The notes under the pieces: generated by a model | What the model was told of the DNA's origin: nothing | The model's database searches: none | What the model saw: only the letters and a program-made list of their open reading frames with translations | Assembly: GCF_042242105.1 (NCBI RefSeq) | Contig: NC_092027.1 | Span: forward strand, 9,017,221 to 9,081,220 | Direction: 5' to 3' | Source of the DNA: Pempheris klunzingeri | Taxonomy: Eukaryota > Chordata > Actinopteri > Acropomatiformes > Pempheridae | Length of the DNA stretch: 64,000 nt | Shown here: piece after piece, positions 1 to 12,500 of the stretch | Position numbering within the stretch: the stretch's first letter is position 1 | Layout of the letters: each line of letters starts with the position of its first letter | Made by a program: the position numbers and the translations under genes

Positions 1-566
1 GTGCTTTTTACACTGACTGTTTTTGCTTTATATTATATTCCTCTGACAGAGTTCCATGCTGTCCACACTCATGAATATATATGCCACATTTGATTTATTG
101 TGTTTAAAAAATAAAAAATAAAAAAAATTGCAGTTTCTTCACATCAACTGCATGAAAGCAGGTTATTCAAACCAAGATGTGGTGTTGTGCTACTTTAATA
201 AGTTTAAGGTGAACATGTCATATTTTAGCTCCTTTATCCCCTGCTTCGATATATAGCTAAAGCATGCTTTTTAGGGGTTATTGATAAGGTCACAAAGTTG
301 CGGTTGTATGAACGGTCTCTACCAACACAGCAGTAATTACCTATTTATTAGCTTTTTATTTGAAGGTCCTGTCTCCTTGCATTTTTCTAATGGTACCATC
401 TAACGACTTGCTGCACACCACTAGAGCCTTCTTTGCTCTAACTGTGAATGAAGCATCACTCAGGCTCTTTATATGGTATCAAAATTTTTAAAATGGTCTC
501 TCTGTAAAGTAAAACACATCTTTTATCTGAGCCGTGTCTAAATCTGATGTTCTCTGTTTTCTCAAG
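1..566 (+). other. ubap2l: Intron of ubap2l (5' part of gene lies outside window)
   Basis: No coding exon is visible here. The first exon in the window begins at 567 after a CAAG acceptor and opens in the middle of a codon, so this stretch is intron sequence. It is AT-rich and contains an A-rich tract near 108-128. The exons encoding the N-terminal UBA domain must lie upstream of the window. Confidence 0.75.
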
Positions 567-3500
567 TTCGTGGTCAGGAGAATGGCTTGGATGGAGGCAA
601 GGCTGGAGTAGCTGGAAGAGGTGCGGAGCGAGGCCGAAGGGGAAGAGGCAGAGGAAGAGGGACTGTTGGTAAGTGGCTCTAATCCTCTGTAGTTGAACTT
701 GTTGGTGAAAGAAATTCATCCAATCAAAACGGGGGATGGAGGGAGCATTTTTATGACATATTTATGTGAAAAGCTGCCATTTATTGTTGTGACTAATTGT
801 CAAACAAAGAAAGTGAAGTAGGCTCTTGTTGTCTCCTCAGGAGTATCTGGACGGCGAGGAGGCAGATTTTCAGCGCAGGGCATGGGGTAAGGGAACACCT
901 GCGTTGCCTAAATCCAGAGGGCCTTTTGTTCCACTTTTACCTGTTGCCATGGTCACCAGAGAGCAGGACCCCAGCCTATTGTTAAGCGTTAATCCAAAGG
1001 AGGGAGGACATAACGTCAGCCAATGACATGCAACGGCGTGGGCCGAATATCTCTCTTCAGAGTGCACCGTGTCTAAACATTTTATTTAGATTTAGGTGTA
1101 GAGGACCAAATTGGTTAATTTAAACTGTCTCTGCTCTCTGGCCCTGGGCTGTAGTGCAATTTTGTGCTGTTCTTTGTGTGTGTGTGTGTGCTGTTAATGT
1201 CAGTTGATGAGTTGGCGTCTTATACTTTCTACTAAGTGTCATAACAGAGGAAGTGCTTCTCAACTGTGATGACATTCTTGACTCGTTGTCATTTAATGGG
1301 CCACATCGCACATAAACATGTCCTGCCTCTGATAAGCACTCAGGTGTGACGTGATCTTATTCTGCAGTTATAAATCTTTAAATCTTCTTGGAGTTTGTGG
1401 AAGTAGCATATTTGACAAAATCTTGCTTTCTCTAGCGAGGTCAAGGGCTGTGTGGTTTCCTCCAAAGAAAAGCCTGAGCGTAATTTTCACGTCTATTAAA
1501 AACAAAGTATTGAATGTGTACGTCAAATATATATTCATAGCACTGCTATAGTAGCTTTGAAGAGTCACAGTAGGTAGAGACATGAACCTGAACGAACTGA
1601 AAGCGTTATGGTGTAATTTACAGATGTTTGCTGAAGTGGTGGTGCACACTATAAGGTTGCATCTGTGTTTCTCTGACACTGTGGGAATGTCCTACAATAT
1701 TTTAAATATATTTGTAGAGTGTGGACCCAGATATTGACTCACATATCCCAAGGAACACAACAGTCATTGTGATTTGTTTCATATTGGCTCCAGTTATTGG
1801 TTGTTTTTGTTGAGCTGAGAGCTGGGACTTTCCAACTCCAAATGCATCAAGTGCTGGCTGAGATGTTCTCCTATCACCTAACCCCCCCCCACCCACCCAC
1901 CTTCACGCCACACAACAACTTTGTGCTTTTGCTTCTTGCTGCTAGCAGACACAGTTTACCAGCTTGGCTTCAGTGTTAGCTAAACACAGCGACTTAAAGG
2001 AAACACATGTGGCTAACGGTCTTTGATCAGTTTGATACAGTGTGATAAGATGATCGTGGGCAGGTTTGCATCTTTATGTGCATAATTTATACCTTTTTTT
2101 TTTTACAGTGATACTAAGGCAGCTTGTACAGTTCACTTTACATAAACATTCTGCTTAAATGCTGGCATGCACTGAATCAAGCTAAATACTGCAAGCTCAC
2201 TAAGGTAGAAAGTACCACGTCATTGCTAATGAATAAGCTAACCAGAGAGATTTAAACCTTAAACGGCTTGGATGATATGGGAATATTACTGATGATTCTT
2301 ATGATTTCAATATTTTCAACAAAGGTTGGTTTTAGTCAAATATGGCAGACTAAATAGTTTTGTTTTTTTCCAGAGAGGTTTTTTTTAAAGGTAGCTCATA
2401 GATGCAGAAAACCTCATGGTGCCAAGAATCTCAGACACAAATGCACTCACTCTTTCATCCTGTGGCCAATGGGAGGAATGAGGAGCTATTCTGTAGGGTT
2501 AGACTTAAGCTGTTCCCAGTTTGACAAGGAAGTCTCTCTGTGTTTGGTTTTGTATCATAATAGTTACTGAAGTAATAGAAACATTACTTTTTGGCTCTTA
2601 TTTTAGAATGGTGTTTAAAACATTTATGCTGCTGTCCATTGTTCACCTTATAAGAAAATAGGGTTGGATTCCTTCTGTATGTGTTAAATATAAAGTACCG
2701 GCTCACCGTTGCTGAATCAAATCAGTAAATCAATGGTTTTAAAGATTGTATTGAACTGATCTTGAATTCAGATTGTGATTGTGACACATACAGTAACATG
2801 GATATAGCATCCATAGTCCTGGCTGCTGCCGTAACTGCAGCATGTAACAATGCCAAAACAATCACCCCCCTCTTTTGCTAAGGTTGCCTGGTGCACAGGA
2901 GAAGCTACCACAACAGAGCTGTTGGGGTAACTATTAGCTGCCTTTGTATTTGAATGCTTTAGTTGAGTTTGTAGAAAAGAAACCGAGTGAAGGGACGGGT
3001 CCCAGTTTATTGTATCATATAGGCCTCTTAAAGTCGCCTAGAATTGAGTCAAGATTTGTTACCAACTTTCTTTTATTTGCATTTTCAGCTTTTTAAGAAA
3101 ATAACTGAGCTCAAGTAAGACTAGACTTAAGATAGATTTGTTTCAATAGACAGCATATTGGATGCTGACTGATGCATTCACAACAGCATCCTGTGTGGTT
3201 GTTCAGTAATGGCTTTGAGATGATGCCGCTGTGTGATGGAAGGGACCATTGAAATTGATTATTTTGACATAAACTGCATCAATGAAAAGATTACTGCATT
3301 TTACTCTTGAATAACGGTTCATCTAGCAACAGTTTTGCGTGTTTGTGGCTGCATTTTGTATACTTGTGATGAGTTGGATTTCTTGGACTGCGTGTTTACC
3401 CACCATGACTAAAAGCACACTAGCTTGCCTTGCATTGTCGACTGACTGACGGGTGTAGAGTGTTTGTTTCAGTACTGTCACAGGTAGATCGATGGCATTT

Positions 3501-6500
3501 TGCTTACGCTGTTGCTCTGGATTGTGGTCTGAAAAACAAAAGCTTTATCTTTTACTTTAACTTTGTTGTGCTGCTTGTAATTGTTACCATTATTTTTCCT
3601 CTGAAGCCAGATTGATAAGGGGCCCACATATGATATTGCAGGAGGTGAGAGGTGAGTGCATCGCCTCTGGTGTGTCTGTTATTCTTGCTTTCTTTAGGGA
3701 GACTGTTGAGTGCCATAAAACAGGATGATGTTATACAGGACATTACCAAAACAAAGTCTTACTCCTCATTCTATTATTAGGATATGAAAGAGATAGAAGC
3801 TTCCTGAAATTTGATGTTAAATCTCTTCACACAAGCCATAAAAGCCCCTCAGATTTGCACAGGAAGAATCTTAGACAAATAATGAAAGCTGCTTGGCTTG
3901 GCTTAAAACGTGTTGTACTTCATCATGTTGCTAGGTTGCATAATTTTCTCTACATACACTGATGTATCAGATTAATGAAAGACATACAGTACCAGGAAAT
4001 ACCAACAAAAACAATATTAATATTAAATAAATAAAAAACGCTTACACTTCCTTATTTGCATGTCCTGACTGCACAAACTATCAAGACTGTAATGGTTTTA
4101 CTGCAGTCCTCTATCATTTCCTCTTCCTGTCTTCCTGCTACAACATTCATTCACTCATTTCTAAAGTGTTCCTATTAGGTAAAGGTTTATTGATGATAAC
4201 AGCAGTGCTGTGGATTTATTCAGACAGCACTGATGCAATATGCAGGCACAAAACCACCTAGATCCCTTGTGGTTTGATGTTCTTAAGAATGGTGGGCTCT
4301 GCTTCTGCTTTTACTTTTTCAAAAATTTAACCACAGCTGGTGTTTTTGGTATTGCTGACAGGTATTCAGTTGTTGGTCCGTACACACACTCAATTCTCAA
4401 CGCAAGCCTCTGCTTTCTTTCCCAGAACATTCAACCCTGCTGACTATGCGGAGCCAGCCCAGACAGAAGAAAACTATGGGGGGGGCAGCACCTGGAACAA
4501 CACAGGAAGCATGGAGCTTGAGGAGGGAGCTAGTAAGTTAATTTATTAATATCAATAAGAGAAGTTAATCTTATCAATGAACCGTCTGTTTAACATCCAA
4601 GCAATTTTAAAGATGATGTTCAGCATTCCCAAAAGAACCTCCTGCGGTAAAGATGAAAGAGGTTCACTTGTGGTCAAAGGACACTCTCATTTAGATGCTC
4701 GGCGTAGAAGCTTTTGTCATCAACCATTCACACTTTGTTTTGTACAGATACCTGAATCCCAGACTTGTCTCAGATCTGTACCACACGTTCAGATGTCTGT
4801 GTGTCCAAGTGACCACAGGATAACCATTTCTTTTCATTACATTCAACTCTGATCTCCTCACCCCTCTCTGTGTCTGTAGGGTTGGAATACTCTGCAGGAG
4901 AGGGAACAAATTACCCGCCCAAGTTCGACTCTGCTCCTGGTAAACCTGCCCACACTTCTCTGATGTTTTTATGCATCCCTTATTCTGTTTGATGCTCTCT
5001 TGGTCCATTTCAATGGTATTGAACTGTTTCTCTTTGACTTCTAGGTGCCTGGAGGACTGCCACAGAGGAGTGGGGCACTGAGGACTGGAATGAAGATGTG
5101 AGTATCTCAGGGCTTAACCTCATGCAACTGCTATAGCTCTAAATATAACATTAAGCCAGCACTTCTGAGATAAAATCAGAAGTTAAAACAGAGTGTAGCT
5201 CAGGTTCACCAATGGAAGGCCTATTGAGTCTTGATGTTTGTTCTTCCAACTATAACTTCTGTCATCATCTACACACTCTTCCTCTGCAGCTTTCAGAGAC
5301 CAAGATATTCACAGCCTCCAGTGTGGCATCCATGCCCCTGCCTCAAGAGAATGTTACCATCACCAAAGGACAGAGGTGGGTCACTTATTCACTTTATTAG
5401 CCCAACTCGTGCTTTTCAGCAAATTGTTTTTCCAGGTTTACTTTTTCAATTAGAGCATTATAAATAATTGGTGATTGATTAATGTTTGCAAAAATAAAAT
5501 CGATCAGTGACAAGCAGGCAAACAAATCTCCCAAATACGAGTGACTGAATATGCTGATAACTGATGCGAAAATGACTACATATATAAAAAAAATTTAAAT
5601 TGATAGATTGATCATTTATCAGCTTAAAAATTTACAGGCATCAATTAATTAATTAATCAATCAACAGAAACATCATCTGCAGTTATTTAAATCAGTCAGC
5701 AACTGTTCTGATATAAGCACTTGTTGAAGTTTTAGCAAATATTATATAATGGCTCAAGCTTCTAAATTATTTATGTACTTCCTTGCACTTTAGTAATAGT
5801 GCATGAAAATCATGCATGATTACCGTTGTGTTTTTGACTGCTGTTTCTTTTTTTTTTTTTTTTTTTGAAGAGGTTTAAAAAAACAATTAATTAATTAACA
5901 ATTAATCAAGGAAATAATCTACAGAGTACTTGATAATTAAAATGACCAGTATAGATAATAGATGTAGCCATAGTGAAGAGATTTTAAATGCAGCCTTCTC
6001 ATAATTAATATTTCCACCTTGCTATAGGATTGACCTTGCAGTGCTTCTGGGGAAAACTCCCCCATCCTCCTCCTCAGAGACAGAAAACCCCCCCATGGAG
6101 GCTGCACAGCCCCCCTCCTTGTCCCAGTCACTGGTTTTCAGCAACTCCAAGCAAGGGGTGCCACTCTCCCAAACACCCTCAAGCACCCCTTACACCCAGC
6201 ACAGCATGGTGAGACTGACAAAAAAAACACTAAAGCAGTTTTTAATTATGTGGTTATATGCACCCAGACTCTTAGGTTTTACTTTATCATGCTAATTATG
6301 TCTTAACTTTTAAAACACAACCACTTTCTAACCACACAGGAAAACAACAGAGGCATTGACATCATGTGATAATTGCACCAGTGTAGCACCTTTATTTGCA
6401 TTATTGTGACAACAGTGTGTCATAATCCACCAACATCACAGGTCAGCATGCTGAGCAAGGGTTTCGGGGATGTGGGGGACCCTAAAGGAGCTAGCACAGG

Positions 6501-9500
6501 GACCACTGGCTCTCAGTTCCTGGAGCAGTATAAAACAGCCCAGGCACTGGCCCAGTTGGCAGCCCAGCACTCCCAGACTGGACCTCCCAACACAGCCCCT
6601 TCATCCTGGGACACCAGTGCTGCCTCGCTGGGACAATACGGTGAAATGTCTACTGTATTTGCTCATTGCTTTGAACATGTTAAGACTGATGTGTACTTGT
6701 AAGTTTATTGATTAAAAATATTCCAATATACCAATCTGAACTGATTTTAGGGTTTCTTCTGCTACTTTTTACAATTTTTTTCCCTCTCCATTTTCCAGAT
6801 ATGAAGACTCAGCAGGAGTCTGCGGTTCATACACCCTTTACGAAGCGGCAGCCCTACCAGGCCGCCACCTCAACCTCGTCCATGTTGGATGTTTTCCTGC
6901 AGGACAAAGGCCTGCCTCCTTCCTCCTCATCTTCTTCCTTACCCCAACAAACAACATCCTCACCTCATGTGGTGCCTCCGCCTGCTTCCTCCCTTCCCAA
7001 AATGGCAGCAGTTCCTTCTCTAGGTCAACAAGTTTCCCCAAGTTCTTCAGATGCCCAGAGTCCGCTGCCTTTGCAGCAACACAAACTCAAACAGCAGAAG
7101 AAGAGGACCTCCATTACAACAAAGGTAACATTAAAATTCACATTACAACATTTGAAGAAGGAGTTCACAGCTGGAAAGTTGTTCTTTTCCTAAAACTGGG
7201 CTGTCTATGTAGTAGAAAGACACAAAAAGTTTTGAAATTAGTGCCAAGTGGACCAGAGAAAATAGAGAGGCTGTGCCATTCCCTTTTTCTCAAAGGGAAC
7301 CTACAACAGCTGAGCAAGGGTTTCGGGGATGTGAAAAAGTAGCAGAAGAATTGGAATATGTTTAATCAATAAATATACAAGTACATATCAGTCTTAACAT
7401 GTTCAAAGCAATGAGCACTATAAGCAAGAATAAGAATGCACTGCGCCACTATCCTCACCAGCTGGTTGGTGCTTGACTCAACTATAGTGGCCTCCATACA
7501 CTGTAATTCCTCCACGCTGTGTTCTGGCATATAAAAGTAGCACTGAATGTCTGATTCCACAATTAAACTATTAAAATTGTTTTCATACACAGGCATACCA
7601 AAATGCAGTCTGTAGTTTGAGCAAAACCTCCAGAGTTATAAAACATGTTATCTGGCTGAGTTTCGTCTGCAAATGAGTAGGGAGTTCTGGGTGCTGGTAA
7701 CATGGAGGAAAGTTCAACATTGTTCATTTGCATGTACTATCCACATTGTAATGATACAAAGCCAGTGGAAGATCAGCAAAGTACCCCTTAAAAATGCTAG
7801 ATGTATAATCTATGAAAGAGGTTGCTTAAAATGCACATTCTTCTCTAAGAGCCATTCACACACAGCACAGACTGCACATCTAGTGAAAGCTTTTCTTAAA
7901 CATTGATCCTTTTGTCCTGAAATGACTGCTGTCATTGCATTTTCTGTGGTCGTAGCACCAAAATAGCCCGCCTTTTCTTTAGAAATAAATTGCTCCCTTA
8001 ACCAAACAGACCTAAAGTACTTGGGCCAAGTTTAAAAAAGTCCTTAATCCTCCTCAGATTCCTGCAATGGCAGTAGAGATGCCTGGCTCAACAGACATCT
8101 CGGGCCTCAACCTTCAGTTTGGAGCATTGCAGTTTGGGTCAGAACCAGTTCTGCCAGAGTACGAGTCCGCCCCCACCACCACAACACCAGCCAACCAGGT
8201 TCAGAACAGTCTCTACACAAGCCCCAACAGGTTGGTGCATTCCAAGTTATGTCAATATACATTCTTACTGGACGATTTTGAGAGAATTTGCATGAAAATG
8301 TCTCGGAGGATTAATACTTTATAAGCTAAAGCTCTAAAGTGTTTTTGGAGATGTGTGTTGACAGTGAAATATTTTAATTCATTCCTTTTTTATTATGTAG
8401 CAATTGAAGTTTATCAGTCTCTAAATGTGCTTCAGTATTTAAGTTGTGATAGTCAATTTTCAGGTCAGAACAATTATTTATTTTCTAAGATCACAATCGA
8501 ACTTGTCTTGTCAATACCATTACAATCTGCAGTGAGTCAACTCCAGCTCTCTCCAACTCCAGCCAGATGGACCTGTACGATCAGAGAGCTTCTCAGGCAC
8601 GGCGCTACCCTCCCTCAGTCTCCTCCTCCCCTCAGAAGGACATGCAGTCCAAGGTAAGGCCAAAGCTTCCCTTTCCTCAGTCAAACTCATAAAACATTTA
8701 ATATGGCTTGTGCTTTCAGTGGCCAGTGTGGACAACACACTTAACCCGCACTTAGTCCTGTGGAGCTCAGAACAAGTGAAAATCTGCTGGTGTGATTTTA
8801 AAAAAAAAAAAAAAAAAAAAAAAATTACAAAAAAAAAACTGAAATATACAGAGCTCCACACGTCTTACAAAATACAATTGTGGAATGACGGACTTTCATG
8901 CCCTATTAGAAATTACCCTGATTTTATGTTATACTATAATGTGAACTGAATGTAAAAAATATCAGAATATGCTCTGTATTGAATTCAGTACTGTTATAGA
9001 AGACCCCTTTATTCATTAACCAGAACTCTATAAAATTACAATACAAGCAGATATTCATAATAAACTACACTCCAGCTTTTTCGTTTTGTGAGATTGTGGT
9101 CCTTGTAATGCACCACTGCTTTCAAAACCTGACCTGTAACTAAAATGCTTGGCATATCAAACAAGCTTCTTAGTTTCCAAGAGCCCAACACCCTTCAACT
9201 TCTGAACAACAGCCTGTTTCCATAGAAACCTGTGAGCTCACCTTCATTGTTGGTTTTACAGAATGGCTTCAGTTCAATACAAGCAACACAATCTGTGGAA
9301 GGTAAGTGTGTATTTACGAAGATTTTTTTTTTTTCTTCTTAAAAGCATTGTTGAAATTGTCCGAGACACAAACACACTTCTCTTTCTTTCCCTGGTAAGT
9401 CTACATTGGAGTTTATTCCAGAAACCTCTTGTCTGTCTCCCCAGCTGCAGCAGGCTCTGCAGTATCAGTCAAGCCAGCCTCTGATTTGGTCACGCCGGCA

Positions 9501-12500
9501 TCTGTCTCCAGCATGGGCACTTTGACTGACAGCGGCTCAAGCCCTGCCTCCTTGTTGACTACATCCAATCAGACATCCCTAAGCGCTCTGGGGCACAGTG
9601 AAGATCTGCCTCCCAGCACCATCCCCCCTCCTCAGCATAACAAGTGAGATACAGCTAAATTAACACACTAGTATCCTAAGTTTTGACCTCTGGGTGAACA
9701 CAAGTTTAATGTGATTTGGTGATAGCTGAGACATTCTCTGAACCTTCCTGTCATTTGCGCAGCTCTCACCCATCACAACAGAACAGCCTTGCTCAATCTT
9801 CAGTCCGGACATCAAACTCAAGCTTACTGGTGAGCTCTATTTATGTTTATTTCTGTATTTATACCTTATAACTTATCACGTGGATCTAGCATTTTGTTTT
9901 TAGACTGTTGAAAGAGCAGATCAGATGTTTTTCAATCAGACAGAAAACAGGAGTTGTGTGTACATGCTTATGCAGGACAGTGCATTTCCTTTCATCTCTG
10001 AGCATTTTCAAAGCTGCATTTCCTGTAATGGCAGATGGACATGTTAGATGTCCGTTCACTCTAATGGAAATGTAATCTCATCAATCCTGACTGCATTTTT
10101 GTCTTCTTCTTACTTCCATCACTATAGCATCCCAGCGTAGACGGTGACTCGAGCCTGCACTCCTCCTCCTTCCCTTCCTCCGTCTCAGCCGTGCCATCTT
10201 CATCAGTCTCCTCTTCCTCCTCGGGGGCTGCTGCTGCACAGGTGTCGCTAGGGGCCCCTCAGGCCTCCTCGGTTGGCTCTGCCACTGTGTCGGCACCCTC
10301 AGGCCTTGGCCCTGTGAGCAGTCTGGCCATGGGCCTCAACACTGCCTCCATGGGTGCCCCAGCTGCAGCAGCCGCCACCATCTCAGTCTCCACGACGGCT
10401 TCAGCCATTCCTTCTTCAGCTACTTCCTCATCCACACGCAGCTCTGCAGCATCCTCAGGTTAGACATGAAAACAAGCACAAACGTCAGTAAAAATGTCCA
10501 CTACTCTTCATACACCTTTACATCCAAATCATACATTGTAAAAATGCTCTATAAAAACATTTTAGCCTTCATGTCTTCCTTTTTTCCTTGAATTTGTGCT
10601 GTCAATACACAGTTTGTATTACCAGTGAGTTAATCGTAGCTTTGATGATTTGGTGTCAGGGCTTCTTCTTCTGACTAACTTTCTAGTAAAATGTAAGGAT
10701 CAGATCCATAGTTTAACTGCTTTGATTTAAGCTGCATATATGATCAGGTGATAAATGATTACCGCTCTAATCTCCTATTGCCAATGAGAGTTTGTTGGTT
10801 TTGATGAACTGTGTAACTGTTATGGATGTGTGCTCAGGTGGCAGGGCTTTCTGGCAAGTTTCTGTAGCTTTCTCACTGTATTTTGCAAGGTGTTTCAGCT
10901 GGTTGTATAAATTTGACGTGATCCAACAGTGGTGCAAAAATGGCACAAAAATTCAATATCCGATAACAGAACGTGACCCTTTATTTGGTGCAGTGTTTTT
11001 GTCAGAATTGAGGTTGGATGAATTGGTTTCCATTCCCTCACCATCACTGGCAGGGTTTCCATCATTCTGAGTCATCTTGCTCTCAGTTTGGTTTTCCCTC
11101 TGAAGCTTTTCTTTGTCTTACACACATTCACTAGATTTGTTTTCCCCTCTGTCAGTGCATAGTTGCATGATGTATCGCAGTCTTGCCATTTACTAATGCA
11201 ACTTAGGGAGAATGATTGATTGTGTGTGGCTCTGTTGTAATGTGACACTGGCAAATAAGGGTGGACATATACAATATTTTCAGTGTGTGTAGTTCATCAA
11301 AACGTATAGATTTCATTGCATTTTCAATTTTTTTTATGGCTTTGTGTATACAGGGAAAGCACCTCCAAACCTGCCACCTGGAGTGCCCCCTCTACTGCCC
11401 AACCCTTACATCATGGCTCCTGGACTACTGCACGCCTACCCTGTAGGTTCCTGCCAGGGTCAAGTCGGTTTTTGTACAGTCTGAGTCTGTGCTAACCAGA
11501 CTTTGTCATATAGTTGATAGAGTAATGGTAACACAGTTTTCTTACTCATGTCTTGCTTTGTCTCAGCCTCAGGTGTACGGCTATGATGACCTACAGATGC
11601 TGCAGACAAGAATACCGCTGGTGAGTTTTGTTTTATGAAGTCTTTAAAAACATTATGCACAAGTGATCCTTCATTGCTTCATGGCTTGTGTTCTTAATTT
11701 ATACAAAATATTTTTCTCTCTATAGGATTATTACAGCATCCCTTTTGCAACCCCCACAACAGCACTGACTGGCAGAGAGGGCAGCCTGACAAGCAACCCT
11801 TACTCTGGTGAGCCTAACAGTGACGCCTGTGAAGAGCTGAGCCTGCTGTGCCTGTTCAGCTGTTGGCTGCATGTTGAAGCATTATGTGATCATCTGAAAG
11901 AGGAGTTGATGTGGACCAAATTTTATATGATAGTCTTCACAAAAAAATGTAGTATGGCTGTGAGCTGAAGGAAAGGCTGTTGAACCTGAGCAAGGATCAC
12001 AGTATACCTATCTGTGATCACACATTGGTTTTATTCTTAGGATAATCCTCGTGCCTTTTTTAGAAGCAGATTTGATTAGTTGTAATATCAATGAACAATA
12101 TAATTAACATTTAGAAATGGTTCTTCCAGTAGGTCCTTGATCAGTCATTCTGGTATTTAAGTATCTGTTGCTGTTGGAGACAAAGGTCACACTGCCTTCT
12201 TCTACCTGTGCATGACGGCTACCTTGCTGAAATGCTGCAGCTGGCAAGTGTGTGGTGGCTACACCGACTGCATGGGTGCTGCCGATCTTTCTACAATGAC
12301 TTTGCCTTTGGTAATGGCCATCAAATAAGTATTTTTCGTGTCTGTGACATTTTCCACAGGTGTAGAATCGGTGTAGTGAACGGAAGTCAAACATGTGATC
12401 TTGCTGGTTTGATTTCAATATGACTCGACAGATCATTTTCACTGACACAGACACCTAGATGAACTGTGCCTGAGACATGCTGCTCAGTAACCATTCAGTC

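Noticed and set aside
10081-10296. Minus-strand open frame rich in Arg/Lys opposite ubap2l exon 15
   Set aside because: It is the antisense shadow of a Ser/Ala-rich coding exon with biased codons. It has no promoter, no splice support and no family resemblance.
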